In this document: in pieces, positions 8,525-16,248 of the stretch
How positions within the stretch are numbered: position 1 is the stretch's first letter
Layout: every line of letters begins with the position of its first letter
Assembly (NCBI GenBank): GCA_018266895.1
Contig: JAFDZQ010000036.1
Span: 1 to 33,948 of the forward strand
DNA from: Bacteroidota bacterium
GTDB lineage: Bacteria; Bacteroidota; Ignavibacteria; Tepidaquicellales; Tepidaquicellaceae
Reading direction: 5' to 3'
Length of the DNA stretch: 33,948 nucleotides
Position numbers and translations under genes: made by a program
Notes under the pieces: generated by a model
What the model saw: the letters and a program-made list of their open reading frames with translations, nothing else
Told to the model about the DNA's origin: nothing
Databases searched by the model: none

Positions 8525-9312
8525 ATATAAGTGACATTAAATATCTGGAAAAGCTTCATCACAAAAAGTACCGTGATGAATATAATCAGTTTCTGATCGA
8601 AGGTGTTCACCTCATTGAAGAATGTCTTAAATCAGAAAATTACAAAAACCTTCTTGAAAAAATCTATGTGCGGGAAGATTTTGAAAATGAATCTGCGATT
8701 GATAAGATTAAAAATTCGGATCATTCGGCAGATATTGAAATTCTTGACGAAAGGAAGTTCAGCCGGATATCTGAAACAGTAAATTCACAGGGAATAATCG
8801 GATTAGTCTCCAGACCTGATATGAATCAACAGGAAGATATGATGATCACCGGACTTTCAAAGAAATTAATCATAGCAATTGATAATATCAGTGACCCCGG
8901 GAATCTGGGTACTATCATCAGAGCCTGTCACTGGTTCGGGACTGACGAACTGATCATAAGTAAAAATTCAGTTGACATCTATAATTCTAAAGTCATCAGA
9001 TCTTCACAGGGTTCAATTTTCTTTTTAAAAATAAGAAATGAATTGTATCTCGAAGATGAAATTGAAAATTACAGAAAAAGAGATTTCAGAATTTTACTTT
9101 CTCACTTAAATGCCGATAAGAATTTATCCGATTTTAAAAAATCTGACTCCGAAAATTATCTCATTGTTTTCGGGAATGAAGCTAACGGTATTTCAGATTC
9201 AATTTCCGGAAATAAGAATTATACAAAATTCCGTATAAAAGGATATTCGGGATGCGAATCTCTGAATGCTGCAGTCGCCGCCGGTATAATTCTGTACGAA
9301 TTCAGAAAATAA
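8521..9312 (+). CDS. SpoU/TrmH-family RNA 2'-O-methyltransferase
   Basis: A 263-residue SPOUT-class methyltransferase, which uses S-adenosylmethionine to methylate a ribose 2'-OH of rRNA or tRNA. The three family motifs are clear: motif 1 IDNISDPGNLGTIIRACHWF (residues 120-139), motif 2 VFGNEANGIS, and motif 3 ESLNAAVAAGIILYEF at the C-terminus, which forms the knot. The N-terminal 100 residues resemble the substrate-binding L30e-like domain (KYRDEYNQFLIEGVHLIEE), as in RlmB/TsnR-type rRNA enzymes. The start is TTG with a good ribosome site and an overlap with the upstream gene. The exact target nucleotide cannot be read from the sequence. It ends just before a hairpin shared with the convergent gene. 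Confidence 0.92.
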   Translation: MNISDIKYLEKLHHKKYRDEYNQFLIEGVHLIEECLKSENYKNLLEKIYVREDFENESAIDKIKNSDHSADIEILDERKFSRISETVNSQGIIGLVSRPDMNQQEDMMITGLSKKLIIAIDNISDPGNLGTIIRACHWFGTDELIISKNSVDIYNSKVIRSSQGSIFFLKIRNELYLEDEIENYRKRDFRILLSHLNADKNLSDFKKSDSENYLIVFGNEANGISDSISGNKNYTKFRIKGYSGCESLNAAVAAGIILYEFRK

Positions 9313-9345
9313 AAAATGCCCGCAGACACAGAGCCGGCGGGCATT
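9311..9345 (-). terminator. Intrinsic terminator of the sugar dehydrogenase gene, probably bidirectional
   Basis: A 9-base-pair stem, AATGCCCGC (9315-9323) with GCGGGCATT (9337-9345), and a 13-base loop lie between the convergent ends of the methyltransferase and dehydrogenase genes. On the minus strand the stem is followed at once by a T-rich tract (complement of the A-run at 9311-9316), a standard intrinsic terminator. On the plus strand the hairpin lacks a T-run but could still slow transcription. Confidence 0.85.
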
Positions 9346-9367
9346 ATATTGAGTAATAAAAATCTTA

Positions 9368-11080
9368 TCAGGGATTAATAACGCTTATGGAATTAAGACT
9401 GTTATTATCCGCAATTGACTGATCTTCTGCATCTACGAAATTATCTCCTGTTAAATCAGTGGATACATATCCTGATAATCCGTTCGTAGCGCCGTTATCA
9501 ATGAGACTGACATCAGTAGCGTCAATAGTTCCGTCCTGATCGGCATCTCCGTTGTAAATGCAGTAAATGTTTCCTTTTCTGATCTGATTGTTTCCGTATG
9601 CTTTTGAACTGTCATTAGTGAAATCATAATTTATCAGCGAGCCTTTAACTAAATTTTCTCCGTTGTTTTTACTCCAGGTCAGTATGCCGTTTCTGTGTTT
9701 GACAACAATATAATATGTTCCTGTCGGAGCATTATTAAAAAAGCAGAGCCCGCTTAATGATACAGAGTCCATTAATGTGACTGAAGAGTCAATTAACTGA
9801 TAAGGCGAGACATTAGAACGGAGATAAATTCTGGAAGTATCTTTTATGCTCATTCTGTTTGTAGTATTGTCATAAAAGCCCTGGATAGCTGCTTTCAGAT
9901 TCAGAGTAATTACGGATGTATTGACAATTTTATAAATTTGTCCGTTTGTACTTGAATAACTTAATGCATATACTTCTTTATTATTGTCCAAGCCGAAAGA
10001 TGAAATGAGGAAATTAGTATCCTGTAACTGAATATTGGTCGCTGGATTTATGAAATCATAAGTCAGAGCCCATACTGTCCCTGCTCCGTAATCCCCGTAA
10101 ATATATTTTCCGTAAAGTCCGGGAAGAAGTGATCCACGGTACACATATCCGCCTGTAATTGAAGATCCGAGTGAATGTGAATATTCCCAAACAGGTCTTG
10201 TAAATCCTTTACCGGTTGTATCGCAGGTTCCGTAACAATGGTATCCTTCCATTTTATTCCAGCCGTAATTCTTTCCGCTTTCAATTATGTCTATCTCTTC
10301 ATAAAGATTTTGCCCGACATCTCCCGCCCAAAGCTTTCCGTTCAGATCGTCAAAACTGAATTTCCATGTATTTCTCATCCCGTAAGAATAAATTTCTTCT
10401 TTATAACCGGATAAATTTCCGTAAAAAGGATTTGTCACAGGGATTGAGTAATTTTTTCCGGAAGCTGCAGAGTCCACATTGATTCTCAGAATTTTTCCGA
10501 GTAATACGGATCTGTTCTGACCGTTTCCGTTAGGATCACCGCCCGAACCTCCGTCTCCGAAAGATAAATAAAGATAACCGTCCGGACCGAAAGCAACCTT
10601 GCCGCCGTTGTGATTTGAAAACGGCTGTGATAAAGTCATTAAAATTAATTCCGTATTAAGCAGCACAGTATCAGGATTGACTGAGCTTGCAGTGAATCTT
10701 GATACTCTGGACCATGAGCCGCTGCCGCTTCCTGCACTGTCAAATGTATAATTGACATACAGATATCTGTTAGAAGCATAATTCGGATGAAGTGCAATTC
10801 CTAATAGTCCGAGTTCACTTCCCGAAGGTGAAACTTTACCGCTCAGATTAAGGAAAGTTTTTCTCGTGCTGACTGTGGAAGAATTATTGAAAACGTAAAC
10901 CAATCCTCTCTGCTGTAAAACGAAAAGGCGGTTTGAACCGTCATTTGCCGGAATCATCTCTATAGGATAGCTGAAAACAGGAAGATTTGGAAATGCCGGT
11001 CTGAGTTTGTACTGAGAAAATGAATCTGATACAGTTAAAAATAAAATTAACAGTAAATAAAGGTACCTGAATTTTTTCAT
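9368..11080 (-). CDS. Exported glucose/sorbosone dehydrogenase-like protein with dockerin-like C-terminus
   Basis: A 570-residue exported protein. Residues 1-23 are a signal peptide (MKKFRYLYLLLILFLTVSDS...). Residues 30-386 form a GSDH-type six-bladed propeller, the family of PQQ-dependent aldose sugar dehydrogenases. Conserved pieces are GLLGIALHPN (91-100), NHNGGKVAFGPDGYLY (156-171, with the His of the active site), YGMRNTWKFSF (233-243) and GGYVYRG (310-316). Residues 392-570 are a separate module of beta-rich character ending in two EF-hand-like calcium loops, DADQDGTIDATD and DLTGDNFVDAED, as in dockerin type I repeats. The same module ends the adjacent endonuclease. The terminal residues are not a type IX secretion signal that I recognise. 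Substrate and dependence on PQQ are inferences from the family. Confidence 0.9.
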   Translation of the reverse strand: MKKFRYLYLLLILFLTVSDSFSQYKLRPAFPNLPVFSYPIEMIPANDGSNRLFVLQQRGLVYVFNNSSTVSTRKTFLNLSGKVSPSGSELGLLGIALHPNYASNRYLYVNYTFDSAGSGSGSWSRVSRFTASSVNPDTVLLNTELILMTLSQPFSNHNGGKVAFGPDGYLYLSFGDGGSGGDPNGNGQNRSVLLGKILRINVDSAASGKNYSIPVTNPFYGNLSGYKEEIYSYGMRNTWKFSFDDLNGKLWAGDVGQNLYEEIDIIESGKNYGWNKMEGYHCYGTCDTTGKGFTRPVWEYSHSLGSSITGGYVYRGSLLPGLYGKYIYGDYGAGTVWALTYDFINPATNIQLQDTNFLISSFGLDNNKEVYALSYSSTNGQIYKIVNTSVITLNLKAAIQGFYDNTTNRMSIKDTSRIYLRSNVSPYQLIDSSVTLMDSVSLSGLCFFNNAPTGTYYIVVKHRNGILTWSKNNGENLVKGSLINYDFTNDSSKAYGNNQIRKGNIYCIYNGDADQDGTIDATDVSLIDNGATNGLSGYVSTDLTGDNFVDAEDQSIADNNSLNSISVINP

Positions 11081-11132
11081 GATTTTGTATTTTAATTTTA
11101 TATAAAATTTTTTTAAAAAACTTATTAATATT

Positions 11133-11158
11133 TGAAATCTGTCATTCAGCAGATTTTA
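11133..11158 (-). terminator. Possible terminator after the endonuclease gene
   Basis: AAATCTG (11135-11141) and CAGATTT (11150-11156) form a 7-pair stem with an 8-base loop, extendable by a G-T and an A-T pair. On the minus strand it lies about 90 bases beyond the endonuclease stop, and a T-run follows after roughly 15 bases, which is further than ideal. It may separate the endonuclease from the dehydrogenase transcript. Confidence 0.35.
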
Positions 11159-11247
11159 GAGGAAACCGGATAAAGAATTTCCTTCAATTAATTTTTTGAA
11201 CAGGTCCTTTAAAATAATTATTGGGGAATTTAGGATTGTGAAATATA

Positions 11248-14076
11248 TCAGGGTCTAATTGTGATAATAGAATTAATTACATTATTATCAGCAATAGAAC
11301 CGTCAGAAGCGTCAGCATAGTAGTCTCCGTTAAGATCTGTTGCAATATAACCTGACACAGAGTTATTTATGTCATTATCAATAATGCTGAGATCTGATAC
11401 ATCTATGATGCCGTCTGAATTAACATCTCCGCTGTACAGGCAAAATTTATTTGTTTTAAATACCTGATTATCTCCGTAAGCTTTAGCAGCTGAATCCGAA
11501 AAGTTGTAAGAGAAAGTTCCTCCTGCTGTAATGCTTATCGCCAGTTTGCTCCAGGTTTCGATAAAATTCCTGTGCCGCAATTCAATGTAATAATTTCCTG
11601 AAACAATTTTATTGAATACAAAAGATCCCGTAAGTGAAACTGAATCCAGAACAGACTTAGCAGAATCCATAACAGCAAAAGGAAAAGAAGCATTTCTTAA
11701 ATAAACTTTTACAGTATCCTTTATATTCATTTTTCCGGCAGCAGAATTATAAAATCCTTCAATAACTGCAGTCAGATTCAGTGTTGTATTCAAGAAACCA
11801 GGAATATAAATATCGTCGAAAACCGCTGAATCTGATGCTCCTGAAGCATGATTCCATAAAGTGCCGAGATACGGAAGTCCGGTAGAAGTATACAAGCTTT
11901 CTGAAGCAGATCCGATCTGTGTCTGTGTATTAGAAGGATTTGTCTGAGGGAATCCGGCTGAACTGCTGTCAGCATAAAGAGACCAGAGATCACCTGCTGG
12001 ATTGTAAACTATTTTAATGCTAAGATACTGATTTGCATAATCGCCTCCTGAAATGATATTAGTAAATTTCGTATTTGCATTTATGCCTCCGGTGAATCTG
12101 GCAAGACGTATTGCATCAGCGCTTCCGCTTTGTCCGAGAACAACTGCATAACCGTTTCCGGTTGTGATATCAGTAGTTGTTTTGCCTATAACAAATGCAA
12201 TTCCGTAATTACTGTTATCAAATCCGGAAGGATCCAGTCGGGTGTTTTTAAAATTAACTGCCCAGACTAATTCAGAGGAAGAATTTCTGTACTGAACGGG
12301 ATAATCACCTAGATTGCCTGCATTTACAAATGCAAATTCTCTTCCTGCTGTTGTACTTCCCGATTTGATTTTATTACTGCTTAGTGCAATGGATGTCGGG
12401 CTTACAGTCTCGGTTTCCTGCCATGGAAGAATATCAGGATCTAATGTGTTTCCAAGTGAATTGCTGTTTGCTCTGTTAAAATTATCCAAAAGTACGGAAG
12501 TGAAATTATTTGATGAGCCTGCGGTAAGTGCGTTTAAATTCGGAACTGTTCCATCTGTTTTATAATTAATGAGCGTACCGCTTCCGTTGTAAGAATAAAT
12601 CCTGAAATAATAATTCGTATTTGAAAACAATCCGCTGAAAGTATAAGTGTCGGCCGCATTATAATTTACATTTACCGCAGCATAACCGTCTGCAAGATCT
12701 GTATCATCTGAATAAGCCGTGCCGTCTGCAGGAGTTGTGAAAAAATTACTGTTGTTCGCAACTATCAGATACCCTGAAGGAATCTGCAATCCGGGCAGGG
12801 CATCTGTCCAGTTTACCTGAACTGAACTTGCTGTTACACTTCCCGGATTGAAATTTGTAGCATAATTTGTCGGCTCTGCCGCAAGTGTTCCCGGAACATA
12901 TGAATTAGTCTGGGGAAAAGATCCGTCGATTTTATAATTAATCTGATTTCCGGAGCCGTTATAAGAATATGCCGTGAAATAATAAGTTTTGTTTAACTGC
13001 AGATTATTAAAGGTAAAATTGTCAGCAGCTGAATAAGGAATATTGATACAGGCAAATCCGTCGGAAAGATTTGTGTCATTTGATAAAACGTTTCCGTCTA
13101 TAGGTAAAAAATAGTTGTTTTTATTATATGCAATGATAAGATAACCTGAAGGAAGCTGTGCTCCTGCAGCATCATTCCAGCTCAGTTGAATGCTGTTGGA
13201 GGAAGTCAGAGATGAAAATGATGTAAAATAATTTGTCGGTTCGGTAGCATAAACAGGATTAAGTTTTGTAAGATCATTAAAATTAATAAAATTCATATAC
13301 TCAGGATGATCAGTAAACGGATTTCTGTTCTGCTGAATTGACTGAACATAATTTGATCTTTCGATTTCCCATTTGTCCGGAGGATCCTGCCTGCACCAGT
13401 TGAGTAGAAGATTTAAATCCTGCGGAGCTTCACCTAAGGATGGAAGTCTCGAACTATTCAGCCAGTTGAAATTCCATGTATAACCTGAAATTCCGTCGTA
13501 CCTCAGACACATATAAAGCAAAGCTCTGGCGGCATCTCCCTTTTGTTCATCTCTCGGTTCATAAACGACCTGTCCGAGATTATTTGTGCCTAATTTGCCG
13601 TTCAGAAACTGATAAGTTACATTTGTTACAATCCCGAACGGATGATTGCTTCTTCTTCCGTTAGCGTTATTCTGATGAGTAGGAAATAACTGATACTGAT
13701 CGGAATACTGATCAACGCTTGTTGAAGGAAAAGAAGGCATCCAGCTGTGAGCCCATGTATGCTCACGGCTCATTGTACCCCAGCTGAATGTTCCGGTATA
13801 GATATATTCGTATCCTGTATAAACGCAAAACACGGATCTCGTCCCGTTTCCGTTATTTATTGATGCATAATTTGCAATATTAGTTTCATCAAAACTATCA
13901 TAGGAGATTCTTGTATAAGGACTTCTGATCCTGTTTTCTAAATCAGTAATAAATAACGGGCTGGATGTGGAAATTGAATTGTAATAAGTTCCTGCATCCG
14001 AAAAAAGCAAATGAGAATAAAAAAATGTAAAGATTATGTATGCAAAGTAAAAATATCTGTTATGATATGATCTCAA
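11248..14076 (-). CDS. Exported endonuclease I with two FnIII-like repeats, ConA-like and dockerin-like domains
   Basis: A 942-residue secreted multidomain nuclease. A hydrophobic N-terminus (about 8-25) acts as signal. Residues 30-260 are an endonuclease I domain (EndA/EndoI, beta-beta-alpha-metal type) with REHTWAHSW (104-112, catalytic His) and FPTHQNNANGRRSNHPFG (131-148). Two homologous fibronectin-III-like repeats follow (about 278-395 and 399-515), each starting EPTNY and containing SGYLI and YYF..YSYNGSG. A domain of about 230 residues (529-760) starting DNFNRAN looks like a concanavalin-like jelly roll. The last 175 residues (about 766-942) are the same dockerin-like module as in the neighbouring dehydrogenase, with calcium loops DVNSDGIIDVSD and DLNGDYYADASD. 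It probably degrades extracellular DNA for nutrients or biofilm turnover. Plain EndA enzymes are much shorter. Confidence 0.9.
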   Translation of the reverse strand: MRSYHNRYFYFAYIIFTFFYSHLLFSDAGTYYNSISTSSPLFITDLENRIRSPYTRISYDSFDETNIANYASINNGNGTRSVFCVYTGYEYIYTGTFSWGTMSREHTWAHSWMPSFPSTSVDQYSDQYQLFPTHQNNANGRRSNHPFGIVTNVTYQFLNGKLGTNNLGQVVYEPRDEQKGDAARALLYMCLRYDGISGYTWNFNWLNSSRLPSLGEAPQDLNLLLNWCRQDPPDKWEIERSNYVQSIQQNRNPFTDHPEYMNFINFNDLTKLNPVYATEPTNYFTSFSSLTSSNSIQLSWNDAAGAQLPSGYLIIAYNKNNYFLPIDGNVLSNDTNLSDGFACINIPYSAADNFTFNNLQLNKTYYFTAYSYNGSGNQINYKIDGSFPQTNSYVPGTLAAEPTNYATNFNPGSVTASSVQVNWTDALPGLQIPSGYLIVANNSNFFTTPADGTAYSDDTDLADGYAAVNVNYNAADTYTFSGLFSNTNYYFRIYSYNGSGTLINYKTDGTVPNLNALTAGSSNNFTSVLLDNFNRANSNSLGNTLDPDILPWQETETVSPTSIALSSNKIKSGSTTAGREFAFVNAGNLGDYPVQYRNSSSELVWAVNFKNTRLDPSGFDNSNYGIAFVIGKTTTDITTGNGYAVVLGQSGSADAIRLARFTGGINANTKFTNIISGGDYANQYLSIKIVYNPAGDLWSLYADSSSAGFPQTNPSNTQTQIGSASESLYTSTGLPYLGTLWNHASGASDSAVFDDIYIPGFLNTTLNLTAVIEGFYNSAAGKMNIKDTVKVYLRNASFPFAVMDSAKSVLDSVSLTGSFVFNKIVSGNYYIELRHRNFIETWSKLAISITAGGTFSYNFSDSAAKAYGDNQVFKTNKFCLYSGDVNSDGIIDVSDLSIIDNDINNSVSGYIATDLNGDYYADASDGSIADNNVINSIITIRP

Positions 14077-14374
14077 ATTGAGGAAATTTAATTTTTTAAC
14101 TTTAAGGGAAAAATATTTCTCGGACTTAAAAGTGTATTGTTAATCTGTAAGCAAAAATATACTAATAAGTATACAATATCAACTTATATATGAGATTTTG
14201 AGTTATTTCTGTCAATATAAATCAATGCAATAGCCGATTTTCAAAATAATCTCTAAAAAAAAATAAGCAGATAATATTCCTGTTATGCAGGAGACAGTCT
14301 CAATTAAACATTTAATTTCTATTTTCTGTATTTTATATAAGAATTACTGTCACTGCTGCACAGTGTTAATAATA

Positions 14375-14400
14375 CCTGAATTCAGTTTGCTGAATTCCGG
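14375..14400. repeat. Perfect 8-bp inverted repeat with 4-base loop
   Basis: GAATTCAG (14378-14385) and CTGAATTC (14390-14397) are separated by TTTG, and CC/GG pairs outside one mismatch extend the stem to 14375-14400. No T-run follows on either strand, so it is more likely a regulatory or mRNA-leader hairpin than a terminator. Confidence 0.4.
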
Positions 14401-14446
14401 CATTTAATTAGGGACGGAAAAATTTTTACGGATAACCGTTACTTTG

Positions 14447-14471
14447 ACTAAAAAGAAAATATTCTTTTAGT
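14447..14471. promoter_or_regulatory. Near-palindrome upstream of the small-protein/hydrolase operon
   Basis: ACTAAAAAGAA and TTCTTTTAGT form a 10-base inverted repeat with one extra A, ending 22 bases before the start codon of the small protein at 14494. It could be an operator or a short leader hairpin for the operon. AT-rich palindromes arise often by chance in such DNA. Confidence 0.3.
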
Positions 14472-14493
14472 TAAATTACAAAAAAATAACTGA

Positions 14494-14730
14494 ATGAAGC
14501 ATACACATATTTTAAGAAATGCTCCTGAAAAGGATAAAACATACAGGGTAGAGTATAACGGCAAGGAATTATATGATGCAAAAATAATGGAATATGACGG
14601 AGGATGCTGGGCAAAAATCAAAATTGAGAACATTGTTCCGTCTGAAAACGATAAAATGTACAAAGTCGGACAGGAATTTGATCTTAAGCTGGGATACTAC
14701 AAATTTTACGAAGCTGAAGAAAATAAATGA
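14494..14730 (+). CDS. Small hypothetical protein, 78 residues
   Basis: I do not recognise this protein. It has 78 residues and no signal peptide or membrane helix. It is acidic/basic mixed with regularly spaced Tyr, Lys and Asp, and alternating patterns such as TYRVEYNGKELYDAKIMEY and AKIKIENIV, suggesting a small all-beta fold with a final strand FDLKLGYYKFYEAEE. It is supported as a real gene by its ATGA overlap (14727-14730) with the start of the serine hydrolase, which is typical of translationally coupled operon partners, and by an upstream intergenic region free of genes. It may be a small binding or regulatory partner of the hydrolase, but no function can be assigned. Confidence 0.7.
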   Translation: MKHTHILRNAPEKDKTYRVEYNGKELYDAKIMEYDGGCWAKIKIENIVPSENDKMYKVGQEFDLKLGYYKFYEAEENK

Positions 14731-15560
14731 TAATATCTGAAGAAGATCTGTCATTGAATGATTTACAGAAAAAACTGATTATTAGCGGCTGGGGAAATGA
14801 AGTTTATGAAAGTACAATTGTTAAAAAGATTTTCTATGAATCTGACGGACTGAAAGTCCGGGGATATTTTGCATCTCCCGTTAATTTGCATAAAAAACTT
14901 CCCCTGATCATCTGGAATCGGGGCGGAATCGGTAAAGACGGATTGATAGATGAATTTCTGGCAAAAGGGATTTTCGGAGAGATTGCTTCATGGGGTTATA
15001 CTGTTCTTGCTTCAAATTACAGGGAGAATGACGAGTTCGGAGGAAGTGACGTAAATGACGTATTGAATCTTATTTCACTTGCAGATGAAATACCGGCTTG
15101 CGACAGTTCAAATATAGGAATGGAAGGCTGGAGCAGGGGAGGTATGATGACATATAAAGTTTTGACAACAAGTTCTGCCGTAAAATGTGCAGTTATTATA
15201 TCAGGTCTGGCGGATCTGTCAAGGAGTGAAGAGAGCAGGGGAGGGCTTTCCGGTCAGTACAGAAAGCTTTTCGGAACAGGAAGCGAAGCTGAATTTATAT
15301 CAGGAAAAAAAGAAAGATCGGCTGTCCATTTTTTTGAAAAAATTAACAGACACATTCATGTTCTGCTGATACATGGAACTAAAGACGATAAAATATCATT
15401 TCAGGACTCAGTGGATATGTATCATAAACTTGTTTCAGCAGGTATTGACTGTGAACTGAGATTAATAGAAGGCGGAGATCATTATCTTAAGAAGAATAAA
15501 AAAGAAACATCAGATTTAAGGAAGTCCTGGTTTGACAGATTCTTAAAAACAGTTAAGTGA
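14727..15560 (+). CDS. Alpha/beta hydrolase, S9 prolyl-oligopeptidase-like
   Basis: A 277-residue cytosolic serine hydrolase. The nucleophile elbow is GWSRGG with Ser136, the acid is in HGTKDDKIS (Asp220 or Asp221), and the His is in GGDHYL (His252). The oxyanion region is PLIIWNRGG (59-67), and the pattern ASNYRENDEFGGSDVNDV is typical of the dipeptidyl-peptidase/acylaminoacyl-peptidase branch of family S9. There is no beta-propeller in front of the catalytic domain, so it is a stand-alone catalytic domain, and a peptidase, esterase or amidase activity are all possible. Its start overlaps the preceding small gene by 4 bases (ATGA). It ends 49 bases before the bacilliredoxin gene. Confidence 0.88.
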   Translation: MIISEEDLSLNDLQKKLIISGWGNEVYESTIVKKIFYESDGLKVRGYFASPVNLHKKLPLIIWNRGGIGKDGLIDEFLAKGIFGEIASWGYTVLASNYRENDEFGGSDVNDVLNLISLADEIPACDSSNIGMEGWSRGGMMTYKVLTTSSAVKCAVIISGLADLSRSEESRGGLSGQYRKLFGTGSEAEFISGKKERSAVHFFEKINRHIHVLLIHGTKDDKISFQDSVDMYHKLVSAGIDCELRLIEGGDHYLKKNKKETSDLRKSWFDRFLKTVK

Positions 15561-15609
15561 TTTCATATAAAAACAATTTTTTAAAAAATAAATAAAGGAA
15601 AAAAAATAA

Positions 15610-16053
15610 ATGTACGATCCTGTAATGGTTCAGCCAATGAGAGATGAAGTAACAGAAATCGGATTTAAGGAAGTTTACACGCCGGAAGAGGTAAATAATG
15701 AATTAAGTAAAAGCGGCACTACGCTTGTTTTCGTAAATTCAGTATGCGGCTGTGCTGCCGGAAAAGCGAGACCGGGATTATCCGGTGCGATAAAATGGGC
15801 TAAAGACAATAACTCACTGCCCGATAACCTTATTACTGTATTTGCCGGGATGGAAAAAGACGCTGTGAACGAAGCAAGAAAATATTTCACGGGAATTGTC
15901 CCTTCTTCACCTCAGGTGGCATTATTAAAAAACGGCGAACTTGTTCATATGATCCAGAGAATGGACATTGAAAACAATGATGCAATAACAGTTGCAAACA
16001 GAATCGCCGGAGTATTGCAGCAATACTGCAGCAGGAAAGAAGAAGCAAATTAA
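15610..16053 (+). CDS. BrxA/BrxB-family bacilliredoxin
   Basis: A 147-residue member of the YphP/YqiW (BrxA/BrxB) family. The active-site Cys46-Gly-Cys48 lies in VNSVCGCAAGKARPG, the exact family context, and the N-terminus MYDPVMVQPMRDE is also conserved. These proteins remove bacillithiol from S-bacillithiolated proteins, using the first Cys as nucleophile in a thioredoxin fold. Its presence implies that the organism makes bacillithiol or a close relative (N-methyl-bacillithiol is known from Chlorobium), which is established for parts of the Bacteroidota/Chlorobiota. A purine-rich stretch AAAGGAAAAAAAA just before the ATG can act as ribosome site. Full length and intact. Confidence 0.93.
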   Translation: MYDPVMVQPMRDEVTEIGFKEVYTPEEVNNELSKSGTTLVFVNSVCGCAAGKARPGLSGAIKWAKDNNSLPDNLITVFAGMEKDAVNEARKYFTGIVPSSPQVALLKNGELVHMIQRMDIENNDAITVANRIAGVLQQYCSRKEEAN

Positions 16054-16128
16054 AATTCCGATGATATGAAGTTATATATTCAGGACTTGAAATAAGCAAT
16101 AATAGAATATAAGTTGAGCATTAAAAAT

Positions 16129-16158
16129 TTGACATAATTGTTAGCTGAAAAATTAATC
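16129..16158 (+). promoter_or_regulatory. Possible promoter upstream of clpC
   Basis: TTGACA at 16129-16134 is an exact -35 hexamer, followed 18 bases later by TTAATC (16153-16158), a poor -10 element. It lies about 95 bases before the clpC start in a gene-free 195-base gap. I see no CIRCE or other heat-shock operator nearby. Weak support. Confidence 0.3.
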
Positions 16159-16248
16159 TATTTAATATATTAAAGAAAAAAATTAGAGCATATATAAAGT
16201 AATTTCCCAAAAATTATTTTGTATAAATTAAAACAAGGATTATTATAA

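Larger units (their letters stand above)
14077..14493. other. 417-base intergenic region between divergent genes
   Basis: An AT-rich gap between the leftward endonuclease gene and the rightward small-protein gene; it should hold both promoters. I see no open frame of substance. It contains a hairpin at 14375-14400 and a near-palindrome at 14447-14471, listed separately. No promoter matches the TTG/TAnnTTTG consensus well enough to call. Confidence 0.5.

Noticed and set aside
9368..14076. Type IX secretion C-terminal domain on the dehydrogenase and endonuclease
   Set aside because: The C-termini end in dockerin-like calcium loops and lack the usual final basic strand of such domains.
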